In this document: in pieces, positions 34,558 to 45,540 of the stretch
Numbering within the stretch: position 1 is the stretch's first letter
Layout of the letters: every line of letters begins with the position of its first letter
Assembly (NCBI GenBank): GCA_019054805.1
Contig: JAHQIY010000003.1
Span: forward strand, 8,122,001-8,186,000
DNA length: 64,000 nucleotides
From: Brachionus manjavacas
Lineage: Eukaryota > Rotifera > Eurotatoria > Ploima > Brachionidae
Direction: 5' to 3'
The notes under the pieces: generated by a model
Database searches by the model: none
What the model saw: the letters and a program-made list of their open reading frames with translations, nothing else
What the model was told of the DNA's origin: nothing
Program-made: the position numbers and the translations under genes

Positions 34558-35680
34558 TTATCTGATCTTATTTTTTGTTTCAAAATTTTTCGCCAAAGAT
34601 TCATCAATGTTTGTTTTTCGGTAAAAACCAATTTTTTCCAAATGTCTGGCTATCAAGGACTTGCACTCAAGATGATCTTTTTCATCTGCAATCGAGTAGC
34701 AGTCTTTATCTTCATTATTTTTTAGAGTTAGATCAGCCCCTTCTTCTATTAGAAACTGTAAAATATTCGGTTTGTTAAAAAAAGCCGCGACCATTGCAGG
34801 CGAATTTTTTTTATGATCTTGAACATTAACTTTGGCTCCGCGATTGATAAGCATCTCGACACAAATAGGCGAGTCAACCAATGCAGCACAAGCAAAATGA
34901 AGTGGAGTTCCACCTAAGTTGGCAAACTTTGGTTAAAAGTATCCAAAATTTATCCTGATTTACCTTGGTCATTTCTATGGCTGACATTAGTTTCTTTATA
35001 GCTTAGAAGAATTTTACAAATCTTTTCCCTGTTATGTCTAGCTGCAATAGATAGTGGGGTATCGCCCATGTAAATTACATTTGGATCTGCTTTCGCTTCC
35101 ATTAACTCTTGAACACATTCTGGCCGATCGTGAATAACTGCTTTGTGTATTGCTGCCATGGAACTTCTATCCAAGTGATTCACGTTTGCATTGTGTCTAA
35201 CAAGCATTCTAACAATATCTGCTCGATCTTTTTGCTTTAGGAATTATAAAAAGTTAAACTAAGAAAAATAAGAGGAAACTTTACTCTTAAGCTTTGTCCA
35301 TGGTATTCTGCATCACAAATAACGTGCAAAGGTGATAGATGGTGCTCGGATTCTGTATGGTTGACATCTGAATTAGCTTCAATCAAGAGTTTGATTACAT
35401 CGGCATCGCCTTCGAAGCAAGCAATGAGAAGAGGTGTCGCTTGAGCTATGGGTTGTCCTGTTACATCATGTAAAATATCACATACAATGTTAGGATTAAA
35501 TTTTTTTAATAAAAATTTTAATTCTTTCAGTTTTTCATCTATTTTTGGATTAAATCTGTCCACATTCCAAATTTCCCTTATAAGTTCATGATGAGCATCT
35601 CTAAACGGTCTATCTGCTATCTGTTCTTCGTACTGAAAAGAATATTCCGAGTGAAAAGAATTTGGCTCAAGATGATCCAT
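34558..35680 (-). CDS. Ankyrin-repeat protein
   Basis: Three exons on the minus strand: 35680-35285, 35234-34964, 34913-34558; 1023 nt giving 340 residues. Introns are 50 nt each with GT...AG ends. The start is the first ATG (MDHLEPNSFH). An N-terminal helical segment of about 80 residues precedes five to six ankyrin repeats: ATPLLIACFEGDADVIKLLI, SPLHVICDA, AAIHKAVIHDRPECVQELM, GDTPLSIAARHNREKICKIL, GGTPLHFACAALVDSPICVE, then NSPAMVAAFFNKPNILQFLI. Ankyrin repeats bind other proteins; no enzyme, SOCS-box or membrane domain is visible at the C-terminus, so the partner is unknown. It is convergent with the receptor gene, whose stop lies 281 bp away. Confidence 0.9.
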
Positions 35681-38600
35681 TTTATTCTTTTAATTTTTAA
35701 TTTTTGAAAAATTGATAACCTGTGCTTTTATTTTGAAATTTTCGCTTCAATAGTTCTCTATTTTAATTCATTAAAATTTAATTAGACCATTTTGAATGTG
35801 CTGAACTCTAGCAATTGGTTTCATACTAATGATCATAATTAAAATGTCAAATGATATTTGGAAAAAAACTTTCCAAATATTTTCAAATAGATAATCGATT
35901 ATTAATTATTTTTTTTAATTTCTGATATTTATTAATTAAGATAAATTAGTATTTTGAGTCAAATAAACGGATATCTCTTCAAGGCATAAACTTGACTTAT
36001 AAACATTTTAATCAGATCAAAAAATTAAAAAAAAAAAAAAAAGAATTAAATAATGTAAAAATAATGCTCTTTAATTCACTGTATTTCTTATTATTTAAAA
36101 AAATGTAAGGTGAGTGAGAAAGAAGGTGAGTTTTTTATTTTTGGTCTAATAATTCAAATAAATTTGAGTTCGAATTTAAAGAGAAAATTTTAATATTTTT
36201 TTTCAAAAAGAAAGTATTTAAAAAATTTGAATTATTAATTTTCATAGACTATCCGTAAATCTCAGGTTAAGTGACTCTATCAGGATTTTCGCATGTAAAA
36301 AAGCAAAATAAATCGCTAGTTAAAAAAATTTTTTTTAATTGATTTAAGATAATTATATTTTTTATTAAAAAGCCATTTATTAAGAATTTAATTGATTGAC
36401 TTAAAAAAAAAGAACTAGATCCAAAAATCGGAGTATCTAGAAAATTATATAAAATGACTTGAATCTTTAGTTTTATTTAATTAAAGAATAAAGACTCAGA
36501 TTCCAAATGAATCTTTGATTTTTAAAAAGAGTCATAAGCTCTGTTTAATTCAACATTTAAAAATTCTAATACTTTGAAAAGAAAGTAATTTGATTTTTTA
36601 ATTTATTTATTTGTTTTCTCTACCGAGCTAGAGCTCCTTAAGAATAGATTATAAAATAATAAAATTAAAATAAAAAATCGAATTAAAGTTAATAAAATAA
36701 GATCAGTTAAAAATCAAAATAAAGTAAGTAGCTAAAATATATTGAAATAGGTTGTTACATTTGACAGATGTTTACATAGTTGAAGCTTTGGGGAAAAAAA
36801 GAGGAAATAGTAAGGGAGCAATTACACAATGGAGTTGGGTTTTTGATTTTCATTAATTTTCTTTTTATTTCAATAATTTGCCAAGTTAAAAGTTTGATAA
36901 AGAGAAAAAAAGAGCACCGAAATTTTTAATTTTAATTTTTTTTACATTTCAAATAAAGCGGTCATAGAATCCCAGGCTGCTATTAAATCGTATTGAAGTT
37001 GTCTCAGCAGTTTCATATTTTAATAAGGATAAAATTAAAAAACTTTGCAAATGATTTGCTAATAGCTATCTTATCTTTTATAATGGCGTGCATATTTGCA
37101 GAGTTTTTGCATATGATGACTATTTTAAGAACAATTAAGGATAAAAAATTATAAGGACGCTTTTTACTTGAATTTTGCAAAAATTTAAATTCATTAAAAT
37201 TCATTATTAATTCAATTAATAAATTGAAAAATCTTAACATGGAATTTCAAGCCGAATTTGAAATCAGCTTTTCGTATATATCATAATTGAACACTGGCAA
37301 AAAAAAAGCATTTTATAAATTTCTAACTCTGTCCCATAGAAAACATTCAGATACTTTATTTCTCTTGAATTATTTATTCTGATGTTGCCATTTTATAAAT
37401 TGACAGTGACATAAATTTAAAATAAACCGACAGCAAAAATTTCTTTCATTTATTTATTTATTTGAAATAAATATATTTGTGAATAAATATCAAACAATAT
37501 TAGTACTAATAATCATCAAAATATTCTTATAGACCCATTAATAATATCAATGCATTGAAAATTTAAAAATTGAAAATTTTCTACCCATTAAAATATTCTT
37601 AAGAATTTTTTGATTTTGTACAATTCTGTACATAAATCAGAACAAAATGATACAAAATTTGATAAATATAAAATTCGAAGTCTTCCAAAAATCTGTGCAA
37701 ATTGCACTTTATTATTTGTAATTCATAATTCAAATGTTGAAAAAATTCAATCTATGATCTATGAATTTAGAGTCTACTTGACCAACATACTTTCAAAACA
37801 TTTTAGCATACTAGTTAAAATTTTCAGCATATCCATTTTTTATCTCAGCGTACTTTACTAATTAGCATACTTTTTGCTGACAAACATAACTTCCTTTTTA
37901 AAACAATCAAAAAACTGTTTTGAATACTGAATTTGTGAAATAAATAAAAAATTTTACAAATTTATTAAATTTAAGTTAATTTAAGTAAATGTTAAAAAAA
38001 ATTAATTTAAAATTTCAATCAATGCACTCATTTTTGCAGACCACCAAGCTTGAGTTTGCTCACAAAATTATTAGACACTTGTAATTATTTTTTCTTATTA
38101 TTACATTTTAAATTAGAAAAAATTTAAATTGCGAGTTTTAAGATAATTTTTAATCTCGTCTTTACCTGTAAAAAGGAAGGAAAGCTTATTATCTTGTTCA
38201 AAAAATTCCCATTTCGAATGCTTTATGGTTAATTGTCTGCACTAGCTACAGGGAGATGATTCAAGTTAAAATTCGAGAAGACTTTTTGAAAAAATAGTAT
38301 TAGTATGTCAATCAGATTTCAGTTTGTTATTAAGGTGTTTGGTATGTTAATAATGCAAGTATGGTGGGATGAATAATGGGTATGCTGAAAAATTTTGCTA
38401 GTATGTTAAAAAGTTGTATCGATATGGTAAAACAACAATCCTATGTATTTAATAGGACAAAATTTCAATAATTTGTTTTAAAAGTATCTTAATTTCTTGA
38501 TAAATTTAGTATGCAATCAATTATTTGATTCATACTTTTTCTAATATCTAATATCTGTAATAAACCCCATGTATCATTTGATCATAAGCTTCTCAACTGA

Positions 38601-38929
38601 TGCGCAATGATAAGTAAGAATTAATATGCATGTCACGTATCTCAGAAGAAAGACGCTTCTTGATGCTGATATAATAATTTGTATATTAGCTCACATCTTG
38701 TCTTAATTTAAAGCCCGTTTTCTTGACACTTGACTAATGGGTATTAATAATGATTCCATTCTGAGTGCTATGGAGAAATATTAGTTATTACACTAACTAT
38801 ATAAATTGTTAGAGCTCAACAATTATTTAAAGGTTTACTTGTTTTTATCATTGATTACCTGCCTCACATATATGGTCTTTTTGTCGCAAAAAATTTTTCG
38901 ATAAATCTTATAAAAAAATTATTAATTTT
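35681..38929. other. 3.2-kb gene-free stretch
   Basis: No gene is supported. The sequence is AT-rich, with poly(A) near 36030 and a possible retroposon tail near 36620-36700 (CCGAGCTAGAGCTCCTTAAG leading into AATAATAAAATTAAAAT). Open frames at 37013-37240 (minus) and 37610-37861 (plus) have random-looking composition. The 5' leader of the ankyrin gene lies at the left end. Confidence 0.45.
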
Positions 38930-39810
38930 CATGGTTTTCGATTTGATAAAGATATATTTCTTGTAAAAATTAATAAAAACCAATTGATTATAGTTTAATG
39001 ATTTACTATTACTATTTTAAATGTTTTTTAAACCGAATTGAAAACGAAAAGAAATTATTTCTGTCAAAAAATGAATTTTTTTTGTTCAAAGTTTAATTTT
39101 TTTTAAAGGCTTTAGAATTTAAAAGCCGAGTTTTTAAATATATTAGTCATTCGATAAATAAGCTTTATAATTATTATTTTATCAAGACCAAATTTAGAAT
39201 TATTGAAATTTTGAGACATTATCGGCGTATCATAATTTTGAAATTATTTTCAATTTATTTTGCGAGATTTGTTAAAAATTTTTCAAAACAAACTTTTGGT
39301 TTATTATAGAAAAAAATTAGACCATTTTAGTAATAATTATTATTTTGATGTATCTATATATTTTATTAAAAAAATTCAACTTAAAATCAGTACAAAAATA
39401 TTTTTAAAATATTTTAAAATTAAAGCTTGTCGAAAATTGCCGAAATTTCAAATTATTCTGATGATCTTTTAAAAAATTGTACCTGTTTTTTTATTTATTT
39501 AAATGTAAAATATTTAGTTAACATTTTTCAATTCTTTTTATCATTTTGTACTGAATATCACAAAGCTAAAAAATTGTGATTGAGTTTCACCTAGGTTTTT
39601 TAACACTTCTACATTTTGTTTTTAATTTTATTTTAGTGATTTTTTTAGGACTGAAGCAATAATTTAATCTGAATAATAAAAATTTCTTTTTTTTTTCAAA
39701 TTTTAATTTTTATGTTTTTAATTTTATTTTAGTGATTTTTTTAGGACTGAAGCAATAATTTAATCTGAATAATAAAAATTTCTTTTTTTTTTCAAATTTT
39801 AATTTTTATG
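38930..39810 (+). pseudogene. Decayed relative of the seven-span receptor gene
   Basis: Broken frames follow the receptor at 31859 in order. HGFRFDKDIFLVKIN matches its RGFEINEDIFNVKIN. Then come pieces like its FYSNFKFFINRTENENFCQK, RFVKNFSKQTFG against its FFRNIFGFQK, and FDVSIYFIKKIQLKI against its YDSIYFNIEKLSLEL. The final part resembles the last codons of the receptor (VIFLGLKQ...FNLNN against VFILRLKQIFYLNS). The whole membrane region between is missing. Many stops and frame changes show it is dead. The frame at 40250-40420 (IIDKILFKILKN against VIDKILFKKLKS) may be another piece. Identification is by comparison within this window only. Confidence 0.6.
39617..39808 (+). repeat. Two tandem copies of a 96-bp unit
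   Basis: The unit containing AGTGATTTTTTTAGGACTGA, then GCAATAATTTAATCTGAATA, occurs twice with a spacing of 96 bases (39635 and 39731) and almost no differences. The copies are adjacent, so the duplication is recent relative to the decay of the surrounding pseudogene, whose 3' end it appears to contain. Confidence 0.9.
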
Positions 39811-40424
39811 TTTTAAATTTTATTTCAAAATTACATAAAAATAAATTTGAACTCATAAAATTGCTTTTCTGAGACTTGTAAGAACTTTAATTCCTCCAGA
39901 CATGATGGATTTTTTTTTAATTGAAATATTTTTTATTTGTTGAAAAAATTGACGATAATAAAAATTGAAATTAAAAAATATTTAGTTTTTATGTTTTTAA
40001 GCAAAAATCTTTATTTTAAAAATATTTTATTCTAGTAAGAAAAAAGAAAAGTAACATAAAAATAATTTTAAAAGATAAATCATAATGATTTTGTTGGAAG
40101 ACTCGAGGCCGCCCTAAAGCTTTTTTGCATCGTTAATCGACCTGATTTTATCAGTCTATTAAAATTTTTGAATGATAACATTTTATTTTAAAAATTCTAA
40201 AATTAAAATTGAAATGATAATTAGCTTAATTCAGCATTAACTCTAAATTTTGTTATTTATAAAAAAATTAAAAAATATAATTTATTTCAAAAAATTAAAA
40301 AATATTATTGATAAAATTTTATTCAAAATATTGAAGAATGAAATAAAAATTATAAAATATTCAATTTCATTTAAGTCGATTTGTGATTCAACGAATAAAT
40401 TATCATCATTTAGATATCCAATTA

Positions 40425-41145
40425 CAGTAGAAGCTCTCAAAATGAACATCCTCAAATGTGAACAGCCCTATAAGTGAACACAAATTTCTTGCGACCGACC
40501 AAAATGAATCTTTTTACATGGCATAAAATCCCTCAAATGTGAACGTTCAGTATGTGAACATGAAAAATTTAGAAAAAAGTGAACAAAAAACTCGAAAAAA
40601 AAATTTATTTACAGTTAAATTCAAAATTTTTTTTTAATATCTTCATAATATACATGACTTTTAAATTTATAATACATATTATATTTAATTTTTAAAATAA
40701 TCTTCGATTTTCGATTGTTTAGCATTGGCCACATCAACTAAATTGCTATCGAAAGTCATAAATTCTTTACATAAACTAGGGTGATTATTAGTTAAATAAG
40801 ATCTTATTTCTCCAATCATACGATGAATTTCACTAATTTTGACTTCTTTTTTTGTTTGTGCGGAATCTATAATTACATCATTACAATCATCATCTTCCTC
40901 GTCATCGCTCAAGGTATCGTCCAAATTTTTGCATTAATTTTATCATCATTCAACTGATACTTAAATGAATACATGGTCTTATTTTTATTTTTATTTTTGT
41001 TTTACACAAAAATTAACTTAACATTTATTAATCTCACAAAAGTGAACAGTTCACTTTTGAGAGAGCATCCTCAAATGTAAACAGCTCTATGAATGAACAA
41101 AAATCCCTTGCGACAGCGAGTGTTCACTTTTGAGGGATTCTACTG
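40425..41145. mobile_element. Pogo/Tigger-type non-autonomous element
   Basis: A 721-bp element with TA on both sides (40423-40424, 41146-41147), the target duplication of Tc1/mariner/pogo transposons. The ends are CAGTAGAAGCTCTCAAAATG and, in reverse, CAGTAGAATCCCTCAAAAGT. Sub-terminal repeats (CCTCAAATGTGAACA, TTGCGAC) recur inside each end, as in pogo-like ends with several transposase binding sites. It carries only the last part of a transposase (next entry). It is inserted close to the receptor pseudogene. Confidence 0.88.
40685..40924 (-). pseudogene. C-terminal fragment of a Tigger-type transposase
   Basis: A 79-codon frame on the minus strand inside the pogo-type element. It begins with an acidic stretch (DDTLSDDEEDDDCND), continues EIHRMIGEIRSYLTNNHPSL and ends KQSKIEDYFKN. 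The ending KQ..I.DFF/YFK is the usual C-terminus of Tigger/jerky-type transposases. The helix-turn-helix and the DDE catalytic domains are missing, so the element relies on a full-length copy elsewhere. Confidence 0.75.
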
Positions 41146-41147
41146 TA

Positions 41148-41861
41148 TTCTTATAGATTTAAGTTTGCGAAGCATGTTTTTAATCTACATGGATAAGAAA
41201 AATCGAATGGTATAACATTCTCAAAGATCTCTCAAAGATCTTTGTCGCTATTTTTTTAGTCATATGAATTAAATTTTCTATAACTCTTTTCTTTCTGGTA
41301 TAGTGTATGGAACTGTCGCTATAAAATAAATCCTTCAAAACTGAATTTAATTTTTGAATTTTTAGATTAAATTTTTTCTTTTTAATTTTTTTTTTAATTT
41401 TTTTTTTAATTTTCTAAAACTTTTATCTGTTTTCAAAAGCTAAATCGAATATTTGTTATATTCAATTTTTGATTCAAAACATCTTTTTTTCAAGTTATCA
41501 TTATCCTAAAGATTGAACGCCATTTAAAACATTTAAAACCTTTAAAAATTTTAAATCCTTTTACATACTTTTTGCAGACTTCAATTCTCTACAATGTTAT
41601 TTAAAAAATATTAAAAATTTTGTTAATATTTAAATTTAGAAGTTTTATTAGCACTACTTACATATTAGACATTTTTTGTTTAAATTTTAGGGTTTTGTAA
41701 CGAAATCCTTTCATTCATTTTTTCTCTCATTATCGAGTTATATTTAATAAACAATTATGGACCATTATCTTGATTATCAATTAATCTAAATAAATTAGTT
41801 TAGTTTCTATTAGAAACTTGACTTAATTTAATTTGAAAAAAAATTTCTTAATTTTAAAATC
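41148..41861. other. Intergenic spacer
   Basis: AT-rich, no gene. It contains a tandem CTCAAAGATCT repeat near 41220-41240, and presumably the promoter of the TMEM26-like gene. Confidence 0.4.
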
Positions 41862-43266
41862 ATGATTCAAGATAACAATATTTCAATATGGTACAATAAT
41901 TGCTATTATCGTCAAAAAATCGAAGCCGACTTAAATGTGTACAGAGAAAACAAAATTGAAGATATTTTTTTAAACAAATTAATTAAATTTTGCTATAAAA
42001 TTAAAAAGAACGTTAATTTCCAATATATATCAATTGCTTTATCGGTTTTTTTGAGACTAATATGTATTATTGTAATATTATTTATTTTGAGAGTGATGGT
42101 TTATGAAACAGATTCATGGACTCCTTTGATTAATTTGATTTTTTGTTTTGGAATTATTGTTGATTTGGTGTACTTTTTGATTCGAAAAAAGGAACACATG
42201 GGGTAAAAGTAATTTGTTTTTTTTTATGATAGAAGATTTATTTTTAACGAATATTAAGTGTGAATTTCTTTTTATTTTCCTACAGCCTTGGTATGATACC
42301 TGCTTTGTGGTTGCAGCATGAGATAATGACAAGTATTTTGGAAAAATATTCCAAAAAAAATGTAAATGTAATATTCTAATATTGTTTTGTTAATAATCAT
42401 TATAATAGATAGATATTTTCGAATTTAAAGAATAGAAAAATAAATTTGCATGATACATGGAGTTTCTACAAAAAGCGAAGAGTTATTGAAAAACATACAT
42501 TTAAAAGAGTTAATCTAATTTTACGAAAATTTGCTAATTTTCCGCTTTTCGTAGAAACCTTGAATTTATTCTACGAATAATTAAGAATTTTTCCCAGCAT
42601 TAAATTTTTGAAATATATTCCTCATTTCGAAAATTTTTTAAAAAAATTAAAAAATACCTTTTTTAGACAATTGCAAAATATTCTTCTGATCATCAATTTC
42701 ACCAAACAAAATTCTTTGAATTTATTCTTTACGGTACACTTTTTATTGTAAGAACATGCTTACCTCGGAAGCAAAATTGGAATTTTAGATTAACATTAGA
42801 TCTAATGCTTAATGATATTACTTATGTTACAGATTCTTTAGATTTTTCAAAAATTTTATTTGACGATACTCGAAAGATAACAGACAGTAGTTATAAAAAA
42901 TTGGTTCTATGGACTTTGGCTTTTACATCGAGCTTTTTTTGCTTCAATTTAGTCTATAGGCCGAGCAAGACCCATGTTAAATTTATTTATCATAAGAAAC
43001 TTAATAAATTAGAAGAATTGGAACTAAGATTGGCTTATGATCCATTTATTAGATACGTATTACCAAATATATTATATGAAATACCTATGACTTTAGCGCG
43101 TCTTGTTATTTTTTATAGTTATAGACCAGTGGGCTGGGAAAATTTCAGTTTTTTGATTAAAAACATTTTCTCAGTTTTTTTGACAATGACTGCATATTTT
43201 GAGATTAAGACAGTGAAAAAAGACGAAGTCTTTTTTTCTACTACAACTTATGAAGACTTAGTTTAA
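41862..43266 (+). CDS. TMEM26-family multi-pass membrane protein
   Basis: Three exons: 41862-42202, 42286-42361, 42667-43266; 1017 nt giving 338 residues (human TMEM26 is somewhat longer). Hydrophobic spans are ISIALSVFLRLICIIVILFI, PLINLIFCFGIIVDLVYFLI, then after IPALWLQHE a span FFEFILYGTLFIVRTCLP, then VLWTLAFTSSFFCFNLV and the pair around YEIPMTLARLVIFYS and NIFSVFLTMTAYFEI. The LWLQHE end of the second block, the ILYGTLFIVRTCLP-R block followed by LTLDLMLNDITYVTDSLDF, and EIPMTLARLVIFY near the end correspond in order to conserved parts of TMEM26. The molecular role of the family is poorly known. There is no signal peptide. An intron of 305 nt separates exons 2 and 3. The assignment is from remembered family pattern, so symbol is withheld. 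Confidence 0.72.
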
Positions 43267-43764
43267 CAATACTTAAAATTTAGATTTGATTTAAATTAAA
43301 CGAAATTAAATTCACAGATATAGTCAACTACTTGAAATAAATATTTTGAGAAACTAAATTTTTTTGCTTATTATTTATTAATCAAAAATATAATTTTTTC
43401 CTTTTCATTTTTTTTTGCTTATTATTTATTGTGAAAAAATCAATGTGGCAATTTTTTGTGATTCATTTGGTTAAGTGACAAATTAATCTTGATTTAACTA
43501 AAAAATTAAATTTTTACCAAAATTCTTTCTAATTCAGCATTAAATTTTAAAAGCTGATAAATTAAAAGACTAGAAAAATCAAATAATCTGAAAAAAAAGA
43601 ACATATTCTTCTTATCCTAATAAATAATACTTAGGTAAATTTTTTAAAATATGATCTGGATGATTTGATTCTGTCGAAAAATTGCAAAAAATATTAGCAG
43701 GTATAATATAAATTCTAAAAATAGTTTAACTTGAAGTATAATTTAAACTAAATGCTAAATCTAT
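43267..43764. other. Gene-free stretch
   Basis: 3' flank of the TMEM26-like gene; AT-rich, with TTTTTTTGCTTATTATTTATT present twice (near 43360 and 43410). No gene. Confidence 0.4.
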
Positions 43765-44131
43765 AAGAAACTATCTCATTTCCACCGCAGATTTTTAAAT
43801 TCAATGGTTTAAAAAATTCTTTAAGTTGATCAATTCTTAAATCTGTTTCAACAATTGTGAAAATATCATCAATGAATCTTTTGTCTACATATTCTTATCT
43901 ATCTATTGCTGTAAATTTATTTTCGAAAATATTAACAACTATACTAGCAATTGCTGGTCCACATTTAGTCCAAATGGCAATACCTCTCATCTGTTTAAAA
44001 TAGTTATCGAAATGAACTACTTTTAGAATTTCGTAAAAACCTTGATTATTCAAATGATTAGTATTCAGCTTATCTGTCATAAAATCAGTAATAATTCGTA
44101 GGGCTATAGCTAAGTAATAGGGATATAACAA
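43765..44131 (-). pseudogene. Reverse transcriptase core remnant (Penelope-like)
   Basis: Minus-strand frames read KVVHFDNYFKQMRGIAIWTK, then CGPAIASIVVNIFENKF, a stop, then KRFIDDIFTIVETDLRIDQL. This follows the reverse transcriptase pattern F....QxxGxxMGTxxxPxxA...E followed by the xxDD catalytic box (FIDDIF). The spelling of the blocks is closest to Penelope-like elements, which are known to be common in rotifers. A stop and loss of both ends show it is dead. It may begin further upstream near 44.5 kb, where a frame with KVYLLFCSLDSAQRHQAMMD is visible. Confidence 0.65.
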
Positions 44132-45412
44132 AGTTCTAAAAGAAAATTAGTAAAATTTTTAGATAATTGTTAGATGAATAAAAACTTACCGGGCCGAGAA
44201 AAAATGCAATCAAATAATCACATTTATCATGAACATTTAGTACATTGATACCAAACGGCGTCGCAAATTTTCTGTGACCCGTTTAAAGGTCCATCATAGC
44301 TTGATGCCTTTGAGCTGAATCTAAGCTACAGAAAAGGAGGTAAACTTTTCCCTTTCCTCTAGTATTTTTCACTTTTTCTTGTTCAATGGACTTATTTTAG
44401 CTTAAGTTGTTTGGGATTTCTTCAATAAAAGGCATTTTTTGAATAGTTAATTGTCTAGCTCAAAAATTTCCTTGTATAACACCAATAAACTCATCTTTGT
44501 CGGAATCAGCTTTAGAAGTTCTTAAATTTATTATTGAATTAAAAATTTTTTTAGATATAAATTTGTTTCAACTGAATCAAATTAGCTATCAAAGAAATAA
44601 AATAAGTCCTAACTTAAATATATTTGACACAATTAAATTTAATTATTTATTTTTTATTATTTATTAGATTCAATTAACGCCAATTTTGGCGATGTAAAAT
44701 TATAAAAAATAATGTAAAAATAAAAAAATAAAAAAATTTTATCATTAAAAAAAATAATTTGAAAAAAGAAAAATCATAAATTAAGTGAAGTAAAAATTTT
44801 TTTTTTTAAATTATTTAGAAATTGTCTTCTAATAACTGTTTTTGGTAATTTAAATTTTATAAAAAATAAAAATTGAAAAATTGTATACAAAAAAGAAAAA
44901 ACCTGATTTTTGCATAATCTTTAATTTAATTATATTAACAAAAAATGATTGGCACAATCAGTATCTTTCTTCTAGAAAAAATTGTTATTGTTCTTTTAAT
45001 TTATTATATGTGATTTTAAAAGGCTTTAATCTTATATAGTTGTTTAGACTATAAAATTTGTAAATTTTTAAGTTAAAATCAAATTTAAAATTCAATTCGG
45101 CTAAATTTTTATAAAGTTGTGGTTTAAAATCAATAGATTCTTTTTGTAAAGGGAGTACTTCCGGGTCAATATTAGCTCCTGTTAATTTAAAAACACAATC
45201 TAAAGGATTACAATTAAGAATATCAAAAGTCAAATTATTTGATATGATAGATGACTTGTTTTTATTCACAAACATATTTTTCATAATAAAATACTTTTTC
45301 GTTAAATTTTAAAATTCTTATTTGGGAAAGAGGATATTTTATTTTAATTAATGCAAGGAATAATTTCTGATCCCTGATTTAATAATTCAATTAAGATTAA
45401 AATTAAAATTTT
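44132..45412. other. Probable transposon debris without a nameable gene
   Basis: The minus strand of 44190-44570 has coding-like composition with stops and may belong to the reverse transcriptase remnant. A 99-codon minus-strand frame at 44985-45284 (start MKNMFVNKNKSS, with LNCNPLDCVFKLTG) has better composition than its surroundings. I cannot identify it; it may be part of another element or an unknown small gene. Confidence 0.35.
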
Positions 45413-45520
45413 AATCAGAATAATTTAAATCGCCAATAATGATTACATTATTACTTTCTAAATCAGCATTAAATTTTTTCAATACTTTTGAATTATTTTT
45501 ACCACTTAAAAAGAATTTTG
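45413..45520 (-). pseudogene. LINE endonuclease fragment
   Basis: A minus-strand frame reads KFNADLESNNVIIIGDLNYS and then a stop. The GDxN motif after a run of hydrophobic residues is a signature of the apurinic-type endonuclease of LINE elements (GDFN). The rest of the domain is not readable, so this is a small dead fragment. Confidence 0.55.
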
Positions 45521-45540
45521 TTCTAACTTATCCAGTTATT

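Noticed and set aside
36590-36740. A SINE ending in AT-rich repeats
   Set aside because: There is a possible tail, but I could find neither a promoter box nor a target duplication, so it stays a remark in the spacer entry.
39617-39808. A CRISPR-like or satellite array
   Set aside because: There are only two adjacent copies of a 96-bp unit without spacers; a simple tandem duplication explains it.
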